IMG/VR virus record: IMGVR_UViG_3300032093_000754
Span: 1-25,683 of that record
DNA length: 25,683 bases
Direction: 5' to 3' (one strand)
Origin: a virus
Position 1 is the first letter of the stretch. Each line of letters begins with the position of its first letter. Positions 1 through 5,057 of this stretch are shown here, piece after piece. The position numbers and the translations under genes were made by a program. Under the pieces are notes generated by a model, which saw nothing but the letters and a program-made list of their open reading frames with translations, ran no database searches and had not been told where the DNA came from.

Positions 1-237
1 ACCAACGCCTGTCTGTATCTTGGCCTCCCAGTCGTAGCCCTCAGACCACAGGCCAATGTTTTCCCGCTCAATGATCGGCCCACCATGTGCCCAGTCGGTT
101 GACCATTCAGGATACATCCCGCCGTAGTTGACCCGCTTGGTTCCGTCGATGTCGGTGTCAACGCTAACGCTGTATGCGCCCTCACACTTCGCCACCGCCC
201 AATCAAGGGCGGCGCCCGTCAGTTCTGGTGTTTTCAT
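1..237 (-). CDS. DUF2591-like phage protein (C-terminus cut by window edge)
   Basis: The reverse strand opens at 237 with ATG and reads MKTPELTGAALDWAVAKCEG, then further on STDWAHGGPIIERE and GYDWEA, with no stop before base 1. The N-terminal ELTGAALDWAVAKCEG block and the STDW-x-x-GGPIIERE block are, from memory, hallmarks of the small phage and prophage family DUF2591. Its function is unknown and it usually sits among accessory or early genes. The start overlaps the stop of the upstream 76-aa gene in an ATGA junction, so it is the last visible gene of the minus-strand operon. At least 79 codons are present and the C-terminus is missing. Confidence 0.85.
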   Translation of the reverse strand, partial: MKTPELTGAALDWAVAKCEGAYSVSVDTDIDGTKRVNYGGMYPEWSTDWAHGGPIIERENIGLWSEGYDWEAKIQTGVG

Positions 238-464
238 TTCAGTCCCTCCATGATCTGCTCAGTTGTGAATGTCTTGATGGTCGAGCCACCAAAATCCTCG
301 GACAGCCGCGTCCATACAGTGGCGTTCCACTTCGCCCGCCTTGAGTCAGGCAGGTGAATCCATCGACCGGTGGTGCGGTCAACGCAGTCAAACCCGTCAC
401 CCACGGGCACAATCCAGCATCCCTTGTACGCAACAGGGATACCCAACTTAGGTTGCTTTTTCAT
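234..464 (-). CDS. Small phage protein of unknown function (76 aa)
   Basis: A 76-residue ORF beginning MKKQPKLGIPVAYKG. It is joined to its neighbours by ATGA overlaps at both ends (462-464 with the upstream gene, 234-237 with the downstream gene), which argues strongly for a real, translationally coupled gene. An AGGAGTA Shine-Dalgarno lies about 6-7 nt upstream of the start on the minus strand. No signal peptide, membrane segment or catalytic motif is visible. The N-terminal half is beta-like with aromatic residues, and the C-terminal half ends in a short predicted helix. I do not recognise a family. Confidence 0.75.
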   Translation of the reverse strand: MKKQPKLGIPVAYKGCWIVPVGDGFDCVDRTTGRWIHLPDSRRAKWNATVWTRLSEDFGGSTIKTFTTEQIMEGLK

Positions 465-778
465 TTCATATACTCCTTACAGGTTTCTAATATCCACACT
501 TCCACCTCACGCGAATCGTCGTGTTTACCCATGAGACGCAAGCAGTCAGCCAAGTGCATCCCAGTTGTGTAGAAACGATCAGCCAATTCTTTATTAGCGG
601 CTGGTTTCTGCACGAAACAATCCGACACTTTGTCGGTAAGTTTTTGGTTCTCCGCTACGCCTGTGACCACGTACCACACGCGATGACCGAGATCACGCAT
701 TGCATCAGTGCCCGCATGCAGGGTCGAGGCGACACGCCGAAGCGAGTCAAGTTGTTCCGGTTCTATAAAATAGGTCAT
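461..778 (-). CDS. Hypothetical phage protein (105 aa)
   Basis: A 105-residue ORF starting MTYFIEPEQLDSLRR, mostly alpha-helical by composition. It has a central stretch on non-repair of its reading frame around ENQKLTDKVSD. It begins 2 nt after the stop of the AAA+ ATPase gene, with an AAAGG Shine-Dalgarno, and its stop overlaps the next start (ATGA). No family is recognised. The coding sequence contains a perfect 15-bp copy of the CCGACA-N3-TGTCGG palindrome at 622-636 that is found upstream of other genes here. Whether that copy is functional or coincidental is open. Its place directly behind the ATPase makes it a candidate partner of that ATPase, but only by position. Confidence 0.75.
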   Translation of the reverse strand: MTYFIEPEQLDSLRRVASTLHAGTDAMRDLGHRVWYVVTGVAENQKLTDKVSDCFVQKPAANKELADRFYTTGMHLADCLRLMGKHDDSREVEVWILETCKEYMK

Positions 779-780
779 GA

Positions 781-1863
781 TTAGCCTTTCAATCCAGCAA
801 ACATGTACTGGTTCTCACGCGCCCATGTCACGAACGATGGGTGAATGATTGACCAGTCCTTCTTGGCCGTGAGTTCCAGCAAGCTGTTGATAAATACAGC
901 TTGTGTCTCTTTGGGCATACGCCGCACGTACTTCATCCAAGTGGCGAAGTTCTCACGGGTCACGACAGACACAGCCTTGAACATCAAGATGCACTGAGCC
1001 GCAGGTGATGTGGGCACGAGAGCCGACTCGGGTGAGTTCTCGATAGCCTCACGAGTGGGCAACTGATCAGCCAACTCGATGAACGCTTGAAGATCACGCG
1101 ATGCGGCGAAACCGATCGTGCCGTCCAAGCAACCGATGAAAGCGTTGTCAGTCAGGTTGCCCCTGCGGTTAACCCAGTGTGATGCTTTGACCAGCGAGCG
1201 TGGAGATACGAACGCAGTCTGCGATGCATCATTGGGATTAAAGATGTACGGGTTCTTGTCTTGCCCGCCGTCCATGTACGACATCATGCAGTGCTCATAC
1301 TCGTGTACCCAAGCGATAACCTCGGGGGCCACGCCGTTGTTGCCCGCCCAAGCACACCATTCTTTAGCAGTGGGCTTCATGTAGGTCAACCAAGTCTGGC
1401 GGTTGCGAGTGTGTGCCTTGGCACTGTCACCCACACCATCCTTGTCCATGTTGCCCGTGGTGAACACGATCGAGTCGGGATGCACATTAAATGCGCCGAG
1501 GCGTCGCTCGTGCAGAAGCGGGTGCAACGTATTGCGTACGTAGTCATCGGTCTTAGTCCACTCGTCGATCATGATGACCAGTGGCTCGCCAGTGTGCAGT
1601 CCGTAATATTCAGCTGGATAAAAATCCAGTGTGCGCGTGGCGTGGTTGGGAATGGGCATACCAGACTGGCCGACATCGGTGTTGGGACCATCGATGTAGA
1701 CTTTGCGATAGCCAGTGCGCTCGACGATAACGTCTTGAATAGCGGTCTTGCCCACGCCGGGTTCACCAGTCAGGTGTACAGCCGTTTCGCCCGAGTTGAG
1801 CAAGATGTCCACCGTTTCGGCGAAGTTGACACGGCGAGAGAGATTCAAATCAGATTTAGACAT
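781..1863 (-). CDS. MoxR-like AAA+ ATPase (AAA_5 type)
   Basis: A 360-residue protein with a canonical Walker A (GEPGVGKT, residues 33-40), a Walker B (VIMIDEW, acidic pair D100-E101) and a sensor-1 region (TTGNMD, N138). Arg120-Arg121 is a possible arginine finger. This layout matches MoxR/AAA_5 ATPases, which form rings and remodel partner proteins, often a VWA-domain protein. No VWA partner is visible in the window; one could lie beyond the left edge. I chose the start at 1863 (MSKSDLN) because an AAGGAAA Shine-Dalgarno sits 6 nt upstream. The in-frame start at 1899 would add 12 residues but has no such site and would run into the conserved palindrome at 1894-1923. Confidence 0.9.
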   Translation of the reverse strand: MSKSDLNLSRRVNFAETVDILLNSGETAVHLTGEPGVGKTAIQDVIVERTGYRKVYIDGPNTDVGQSGMPIPNHATRTLDFYPAEYYGLHTGEPLVIMIDEWTKTDDYVRNTLHPLLHERRLGAFNVHPDSIVFTTGNMDKDGVGDSAKAHTRNRQTWLTYMKPTAKEWCAWAGNNGVAPEVIAWVHEYEHCMMSYMDGGQDKNPYIFNPNDASQTAFVSPRSLVKASHWVNRRGNLTDNAFIGCLDGTIGFAASRDLQAFIELADQLPTREAIENSPESALVPTSPAAQCILMFKAVSVVTRENFATWMKYVRRMPKETQAVFINSLLELTAKKDWSIIHPSFVTWARENQYMFAGLKG

Positions 1864-1893
1864 TGCAGTTTCCTTGATACAAAGGTTGGAAAA

Positions 1894-1923
1894 GAACATT
1901 CCGACAGGATTGACGGTTTGTTC
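1894..1923. promoter_or_regulatory. Conserved palindrome upstream of the AAA+ gene
   Basis: An imperfect inverted repeat. GAACATT, then CCGACA, a 4-nt centre, TGACGG and TTTGTTC. It is the most degenerate copy of the family whose core is CCGACA-N3-TGTCGG. It lies 31 nt upstream of the start at 1863 and overlaps the stop of the upstream zinc-protein gene. It could be a repressor operator or, in the transcript, a leader hairpin next to the Shine-Dalgarno. Confidence 0.6.
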
Positions 1924-2158
1924 AGGAACGGGGGTTTTTCTGGTTGGTGTCCTTGAGCGTCCGTGGTGCAGACGCAGGGGTCACCAGCATGTACGGCCCC
2001 TTACCGTACTCTTGCACGACGCACCACGACTGGCGTGCCTCGCGGGCAAGTTGGTCGCCGCAAGCGCGGCATGTGTGATAGCCCAGACGCCAACGTTCGA
2101 TGTGAACGTCATCGCCGCACAGTTGGCAATCACGGTATTCTGTAGAAAGGATATCCAT
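1922..2158 (-). CDS. Small four-cysteine zinc-binding phage protein
   Basis: A 78-residue protein with two CxxC pairs (C11/C14 and C30/C33) around the segment VHIERWRLGYHT, a typical treble-clef or zinc-ribbon layout. This is followed by a basic helix (LAREARQ) and a C-terminal tail. From memory, small proteins of this pattern (CxxC, about 15 residues, CxxC, then arginine-rich helix) are common in phage early regions and have no assigned function; DNA or RNA binding is an inference. The ATG at 2158 is preferred because GGAG lies 6 nt upstream. The stop codon of the 41-residue membrane peptide overlaps this start (TGATG), so the two are probably translationally coupled. Confidence 0.85.
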   Translation of the reverse strand: MDILSTEYRDCQLCGDDVHIERWRLGYHTCRACGDQLAREARQSWCVVQEYGKGPYMLVTPASAPRTLKDTNQKNPRS

Positions 2159-2283
2159 CAGGGTCTCCAAAAATAAATGTCAAGCACAAGCACGACCACG
2201 AGCGCAATAAGCAACGCAATGCGCCACGCACGTTGGGCACGGGTCATGCCCGATGCGAAGAAATCGAATGGGTCATGCTTCAT
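2158..2283 (-). CDS. Tiny single-pass membrane protein (41 aa)
   Basis: Reading the reverse strand from the ATG at 2283 gives MKHDPFDFFASGMTRAQRAW, followed by a hydrophobic stretch RIALLIALVVVLVLDIYFW and a stop at 2158-2160. Residues about 21-39 form one transmembrane helix with an arginine-containing N-terminal side. The gene overlaps its upstream neighbour by 11 nt and its downstream neighbour by 1 nt (TGATG), and GAGGA precedes the start. This is the usual arrangement of a coupled small gene. I believe similar DPFDFFASxMTRAQ peptides occur in other phages. Function is unknown; a role at the host membrane (superinfection exclusion, small holin-like or regulatory) cannot be told from sequence. 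Confidence 0.8.
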   Translation of the reverse strand: MKHDPFDFFASGMTRAQRAWRIALLIALVVVLVLDIYFWRP

Positions 2284-2485
2284 GGTGATCCTCGCGCTTG
2301 TAACGGAGGCCCGTGTTGGGGTCGATGAGGCCAGGCAGTACGTGGTTCACGGTCTTGAATTTGGCCGCGACCTTGGCAAAGTGGTCGGCAATTTCAGAGT
2401 CAGTGATTAGCCCGCTGACCCACATCTGGGCCGCTTCACGCATATCTTGGTGAATGGCTTGAAGATTTTGTTGTGTAAATGACAT
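2273..2485 (-). CDS. Hypothetical phage protein, first gene of minus-strand operon (70 aa)
   Basis: A 70-residue protein beginning MSFTQQNLQAIHQDMREA, predicted helical for its first two thirds, with a short charged C-terminus (YKREDHHEA). A GGAG Shine-Dalgarno lies 7 nt upstream of the ATG. It is the first gene behind the strong promoter at 2574-2602 and the palindromes at 2560-2576 and 2511-2539. It overlaps the following membrane-peptide gene by 11 nt. No family is recognised. Being the promoter-proximal gene of a tightly regulated early operon is the only functional clue. Confidence 0.8.
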   Translation of the reverse strand: MSFTQQNLQAIHQDMREAAQMWVSGLITDSEIADHFAKVAAKFKTVNHVLPGLIDPNTGLRYKREDHHEA

Positions 2486-2510
2486 TGTGGTACTCCAATA
2501 TAGGAAGGTT

Positions 2511-2539
2511 GAACAATCCGACAGGCTGTCGGTTTGTAC
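2511..2539. promoter_or_regulatory. Conserved 29-bp palindrome in the leader of the early operon
   Basis: The core CCGACA-GGC-TGTCGG (2518-2532) is a perfect 6-bp dyad, flanked by GAACAAT on one side and TTTGTAC on the other, which extends the symmetry to about 29 bp with mismatches. It lies 26 nt upstream of the ATG at 2485 and downstream of the predicted transcription start, so it is within the mRNA leader. It could act as a roadblock operator in DNA or a hairpin in RNA. Confidence 0.75.
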
Positions 2540-2559
2540 GTTGTCGCCCCGTAGCGATC

Positions 2560-2576
2560 AATGTACAAAGTACATT
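2560..2576. promoter_or_regulatory. Perfect 17-bp palindrome overlapping the -10 / start site
   Basis: AATGTACAAAGTACATT has perfect 7-bp arms around AAA. It touches the -10 hexamer of the minus-strand promoter and covers the expected transcription start, the classical position of a repressor operator. It differs in sequence from the CCGACA palindrome, so two regulators may act on this promoter. Confidence 0.65.
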
Positions 2577-2602
2577 GTACCACAAAAACTAGACATTGTC
2601 AA
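2574..2602 (-). promoter_or_regulatory. Near-consensus sigma70 promoter for the minus-strand early operon
   Basis: On the minus strand a TTGACA -35 box (2597-2602) is followed after exactly 17 nt by TACAAT (2574-2579), with TGG immediately before it giving an extended -10. Transcription would start near 2567 and enter the genes at 2485, 2283, 2158 and 1863. The -35 and its spacer are repeated at 3883-3904 on the other strand. Confidence 0.85.
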
Positions 2603-2638
2603 GGGCGCGTTCGCCTATACGCACCCCTGTTCGCGATT

Positions 2639-3322
2639 TCAGCCCTGTGTTCGTGTAGCAGCGTTGCGCTTCTCGATCAGGTCAAAGATGCTGTCCAGTT
2701 CCCTGCCCGAGTTGTCCGGCATATCACCCGAGTGCATCTCAAACTTGAACTCTGGTTCATCTGGCACGGGTTCCTCCAGCACGGGTTCCTCCCTACGCTT
2801 GATGATGAGGACGGGCTGATCGGGTTCGGCGTACCTGACCTTGGGCTTGGGTGGTGGGGCGTAACTGCGCTTGTCCACAACTCCCTTGGCATCGAAGCCC
2901 GCCATGGCGGCAGAGTCCAGCAGGATTCGGATGTGCTCTGGTTTGATGGGGCGCATACGCTTTAGCAAATCATCTGGTGGCGCGATCAGGTGGCGGCGTT
3001 GCTCTTGCTCGGGAAGCAATCCGTTGGGGTCAGATAGATGTGCCCGCTGTGCCCGCCAGAACTTGGACTCGGTGTGGTGGTACGGGTTAACGCAGAAAGG
3101 GTTGTTGCACCAACGCACCAATCTGGGGCCAGCAGGTATGTATCGGCAGATGGTGAACAGGATGCGCATCACGGAGGTTGTGCCGAATTCTCGGGCCATG
3201 GGTGCGTGCGGGCTGAGCATCGGCATCGGGGTGGATGAGCGAGGCCAGACAAAGCACTCGTCTTTGATGGTGCAGTTGGAGAGAAGGTCGTCAGCGGTGA
3301 CGTACTTGATGGGGCGAGGCAT
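2639..3322 (-). CDS. HNH-fold zinc protein, probably not a nuclease
   Basis: A 227-residue protein. The N-terminal half contains C17, C23 and then the segment RWCNNPFCVNPYHH (C72, C77, N79, P80, H82, H83), which resembles the CxNxxCVNPxH zinc loop of HNH/homing endonucleases. The histidine that normally precedes the first cysteine (HxC) is replaced by R70-W71, so the usual catalytic residue appears lost. The C-terminal half (about 115-227) is proline- and acid-rich with a helical end, with no recognised domain. The start at 3322 has AAGGAG 7 nt upstream. From memory, similar proteins of about this length occur in other freshwater phages. A DNA-binding regulatory role is an inference. No obvious terminator follows before the promoter at 2602. 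Confidence 0.75.
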   Translation of the reverse strand: MPRPIKYVTADDLLSNCTIKDECFVWPRSSTPMPMLSPHAPMAREFGTTSVMRILFTICRYIPAGPRLVRWCNNPFCVNPYHHTESKFWRAQRAHLSDPNGLLPEQEQRRHLIAPPDDLLKRMRPIKPEHIRILLDSAAMAGFDAKGVVDKRSYAPPPKPKVRYAEPDQPVLIIKRREEPVLEEPVPDEPEFKFEMHSGDMPDNSGRELDSIFDLIEKRNAATRTQG

Positions 3323-3391
3323 GGTGTTGCTCCTTTGTTGAGGGTTGTGAACAATACCATATATCTTTTATCTTTGCAAGAGAAAAATGTT

Positions 3392-3620
3392 CAATGAAAT
3401 CAAGGACTTACGAGTTTGATCAAAAATAAATGATGATGTTCACGAGTTCAGACATAGAGAAAAGGGGTGGGCAAGGGGGAGATGCCCGCGCAGGGGGTGG
3501 GGGGTGGCAAAAGGGATTTCTCGGTGCTTTGTTCTCTGTCTGTCAAAATATGAACATCATCATTTATTATTTATCTTATATAAAATAAAGAGAGGAGAGT
3601 CCAATAAAATCAACGACTTA
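3392..3620 (+). repeat. 19-bp direct repeat pair
   Basis: CAATGAAATCAAGGACTTA at 3392-3410 recurs as CAATAAAATCAACGACTTA at 3602-3620, with two mismatches. The copies bracket the G-run cluster and two copies of the GAACATCATC repeat. Confidence 0.6.
3464..3507 (+). other. Cluster of G runs (G-quadruplex candidate)
   Basis: The plus strand has G runs at 3464-3467, 3469-3471, 3475-3479, 3493-3497 and 3499-3504, separated by loops of 1, 3, 13 and 1 nt. This meets a loose G-quadruplex pattern. It lies in non-coding DNA between two of the GAACATCATC repeats. Confidence 0.4.
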
Positions 3621-3660
3621 GCGGTGCATGGAGGGCGTGTCGTTTGATATAGAAGCGTGA

Positions 3661-3794
3661 GTTATGATAGTTAACCGGAAAAATGTAGTACTGAACAAAT
3701 GGCTATTGATCAAATAAAGTAATACTCTGTGCCGGAACCCGCATGAAACCGTGATTCTTCGCTTCGCCCGCAGGGGGTTATGATAGTTAATCGG
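3661..3794 (+). repeat. 18-bp direct repeat pair
   Basis: GTTATGATAGTTAACCGG (3661-3678) recurs as GTTATGATAGTTAATCGG (3777-3794), with one mismatch and a period of 116 bp. The first copy contains GTTAAC. No gene overlaps it convincingly. Confidence 0.65.
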
Positions 3795-3882
3795 GTAACT
3801 ATACGTTATTGCACTGTATGGACGCACAGTACGAGGCGGGCGAGGCCCCTGTGCCCCCCAAATCCGCGACCCTGACCCCCCG

Positions 3883-3927
3883 TTGACAATGTCCAGTTTT
3901 TGTGAACATCATCATTTATTATTGACA
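3883..3927 (+). promoter_or_regulatory. Promoter-like element, copy of the early promoter on the other strand
   Basis: TTGACAATGTC-C-AGTTTTTGTG at 3883-3904 matches the -35 box and spacer of the minus-strand promoter at 2581-2602 with one mismatch, but here it points to the plus strand. The -10 position is poor. A second TTGACA is at 3922-3927. A GAACATCATC repeat lies between them. It may be a decayed or differently regulated promoter firing toward the structured region 3962-4260. Confidence 0.4.
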
Positions 3928-3932
3928 AAACT

Positions 3933-3961
3933 GTACAAAACGACAGCCTGTCGGAATGTTC
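3933..3961. promoter_or_regulatory. Conserved 29-bp palindrome, opposite orientation
   Basis: The reverse complement reads GAACATT, CCGACA-GGC-TGTCG-T, TTTGTAC, nearly the same as the copy at 2511-2539, including the GTAC end. One arm base is changed. It follows the plus-strand promoter-like element in the same order as in the minus-strand operon, so the promoter-palindrome cassette appears duplicated and inverted. Confidence 0.7.
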
Positions 3962-4260
3962 AGCCCGCTTGGCGGGCGAGGCTCCACCGATCCTACGAAG
4001 ATCCTATTCGCCCGCATAGGATAGCGATGACCCAGAGCTCCACCGATGCGGGCTACACCGATCCTCGCCACATGGCCTACACCGATCCTCCTCGATAACT
4101 ACTATCAAGCGGCCCGCGCCGCCAGCCAAGCCGAAGCCAAGCGGGCGGCGCGGGCCAAAAAAAAACGGCCCTCAACGCCGAAGCGAAGAGGGCCGAAAGG
4201 TAACCCAGCGTTAGTGTCCGCCGCTGGGTCGAAAGGGCGTAGACTTTTTAACGGCTGGTC
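3962..4260 (+). other. Structured GC-rich segment, possible non-coding RNA
   Basis: Four copies of CTCCACCGAT / CTACACCGATCCTC begin at 3982, 4038, 4053 and 4077. Hairpin-forming segments include GCCCGC/GGCGGGC near 3963-3976, ATCCTAT/ATAGGAT near 4001-4023, a perfect 13-bp GC stem (4111-4123 with 4144-4156), and ACCCAGCG/CGCTGGGT (4203-4210 with 4222-4229). The promoter-like element upstream points into it. No Shine-Dalgarno-preceded ORF is convincing. Strand and existence of a transcript are inferred only. Confidence 0.35.
4157..4195 (-). terminator. Rho-independent terminator (minus strand), second of a pair
   Basis: On the minus strand CGGCCCTC and GAGGGCCG form an 8-bp stem (4188-4195 with 4166-4173), followed by nine T residues (4157-4165). 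It is a strong intrinsic terminator for transcription coming from the 221-aa gene. Confidence 0.8.
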
Positions 4261-4289
4261 TTAAAGCCGACAGAATGTCACATTGGACG

Positions 4290-4318
4290 CTCCAAAAGAA
4301 AGAAGGGGCCGAAGCCCC
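4290..4318 (-). terminator. Rho-independent terminator directly after the 221-aa gene
   Basis: On the minus strand a GGGGC-TTCG-GCCCC hairpin (4305-4318) is followed by CTTCTTTCTTTT, starting 6 nt after the stop codon at 4324. The tetraloop is the stable UUCG type. Confidence 0.75.
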
Positions 4319-4323
4319 ATGGA

Positions 4324-4989
4324 TTAGCTGAGCGCCAGCAAAGCCGCTGTCAGCTTGTGATCGGCATCATCAGTGCCAGCTTTGGCCAGCTCTTTGGCAC
4401 GCTTAACCAGCTTGTCCAGCAAGGCTTTGCGGGCAGTCTCAGCCGCATCAATCAGTGGCTTCTCACGCCGCTCGATTTCTTTGACGATTTCCATGGCCGC
4501 TTTGACGGACTTGGAATCACCGCGAGACAGCAGGGACGCACGTTGTTCGATCAACTCGCCGTCAGACTTGTCAGCGAACTTAGCCGCTTGCTCAGCCCGC
4601 TTAGCCGCCATGCGCTTAGCCGCTTCGCTCTCGGACTTAGGACGCTCAAAGCCGCATGACGACATGATGCGATTGATTGAACGCTCCCAGACTTTGGAAG
4701 CCGCTTCATCAGTGGGTGCGCCCTTGTCACGACAGCCCGTAACGTAATACTTACGAACTGTCATAAACTCAACGTAAGGCTTGCCGTTGACCAGATCAAA
4801 CAGCGCAGTGTCGCACTGTGACAGCGAACGGGTAGCCCGCTCGATAGTGTCAGTGTGTGACCAGTATTCACGACCCAGTTGCTCGATGGTTTCGATCATC
4901 GACATACCGATTTCAGCACCGTCATACAGGTCAACGACAGCTTCGACACCGGGCAATGCGGTTTGTGCCGCAACGATAGCTTTGCTCAT
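4324..4989 (-). CDS. Unknown phage protein, helical and Ala/Lys-rich (221 aa)
   Basis: Starting at the ATG at 4989 (MSKAIVAAQTALPG), with GGAG 8 nt upstream, the protein has 221 residues. An upstream in-frame start at 5034 would overlap the palindrome and lacks a Shine-Dalgarno. Residues about 1-100 are mixed, with single cysteines (SQCDTALFD, VTGCRDKG, MSSCGFERP). Residues about 115-215 are strongly charged and helical (AKRMAAKRAEQAAKF, RREKPLIDAAETARKALLDKL), probably a coiled coil. No enzyme motif is visible and I do not recognise the family. It is a single-gene transcription unit, with the palindrome at 5029-5057 upstream and two terminators downstream. This suggests an early, highly expressed, separately controlled protein. 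Confidence 0.85.
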   Translation of the reverse strand: MSKAIVAAQTALPGVEAVVDLYDGAEIGMSMIETIEQLGREYWSHTDTIERATRSLSQCDTALFDLVNGKPYVEFMTVRKYYVTGCRDKGAPTDEAASKVWERSINRIMSSCGFERPKSESEAAKRMAAKRAEQAAKFADKSDGELIEQRASLLSRGDSKSVKAAMEIVKEIERREKPLIDAAETARKALLDKLVKRAKELAKAGTDDADHKLTAALLALS

Positions 4990-5028
4990 GATGTATTCTC
5001 CAATAAAGGTCAGGCAATATCGCCCGCA

Positions 5029-5057
5029 GAACAATCCGACACCGTGTCGGTTTGTTC
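5029..5057. promoter_or_regulatory. Conserved 29-bp palindrome upstream of the 221-aa gene
   Basis: The best copy of the family. GAACAAT, then CCGACA-CCG-TGTCGG (5036-5050, perfect arms), then TTTGTTC; the outer GAACA/TGTTC arms also pair. It lies 40 nt upstream of the ATG at 4989. No consensus promoter is clear further upstream on the minus strand. Confidence 0.75.

Larger units (their letters stand above)
3422..3923. repeat. Three-copy repeat, core TGAACATCATCATTTATT
   Basis: Copies are at 3422-3442 (minus orientation), 3551-3571 (plus) and 3903-3923 (plus). All three share the 18-bp core exactly and continue with a T/A-rich triplet. The third copy is inserted between the promoter-like TTGACA element at 3883 and the palindrome at 3933-3961. 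Function is unknown; iteron-like binding sites are one possibility. Confidence 0.75.
3323..4323. other. Repeat-rich non-coding region of about 1 kb
   Basis: No convincing gene occurs between the start at 3322 and the stop at 4324, both on the minus strand. The left half is AT-rich and holds three copies of TGAACATCATCATTTATT, an 18-bp and a 19-bp direct repeat and a G-run cluster (3464-3507). The middle has a promoter-like repeat and a CCGACA palindrome (3883-3961). The right half is GC-rich with four CTMCACCGAT repeats and several strong hairpins, then two minus-strand terminators. Repeats plus AT-rich DNA in an otherwise tightly packed phage genome suggest a replication origin or regulatory hub, but nothing here proves it. 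Confidence 0.6.

Noticed and set aside
1261-1956. 231-codon plus-strand ORF
   Set aside because: Antisense to the AAA+ ATPase gene, whose motifs are intact; no independent support.
3618-3827. 69-codon minus-strand ORF in the non-coding region
   Set aside because: No Shine-Dalgarno, odd composition, and it merely covers the two 18-bp direct repeats.
4046-4264. 72-codon basic plus-strand ORF
   Set aside because: Its frame runs through hairpins, the CACCGAT repeats and a terminator; no Shine-Dalgarno. Structure explains the sequence better.
1894-5057. LexA/SOS boxes as explanation of the GAAC…GTTC ends of the palindromes
   Set aside because: The GAAC and GTTC ends are about 21 nt apart, not the 7 nt of the alphaproteobacterial box, and the strongest conservation is in the inner CCGACA/TGTCGG arms.
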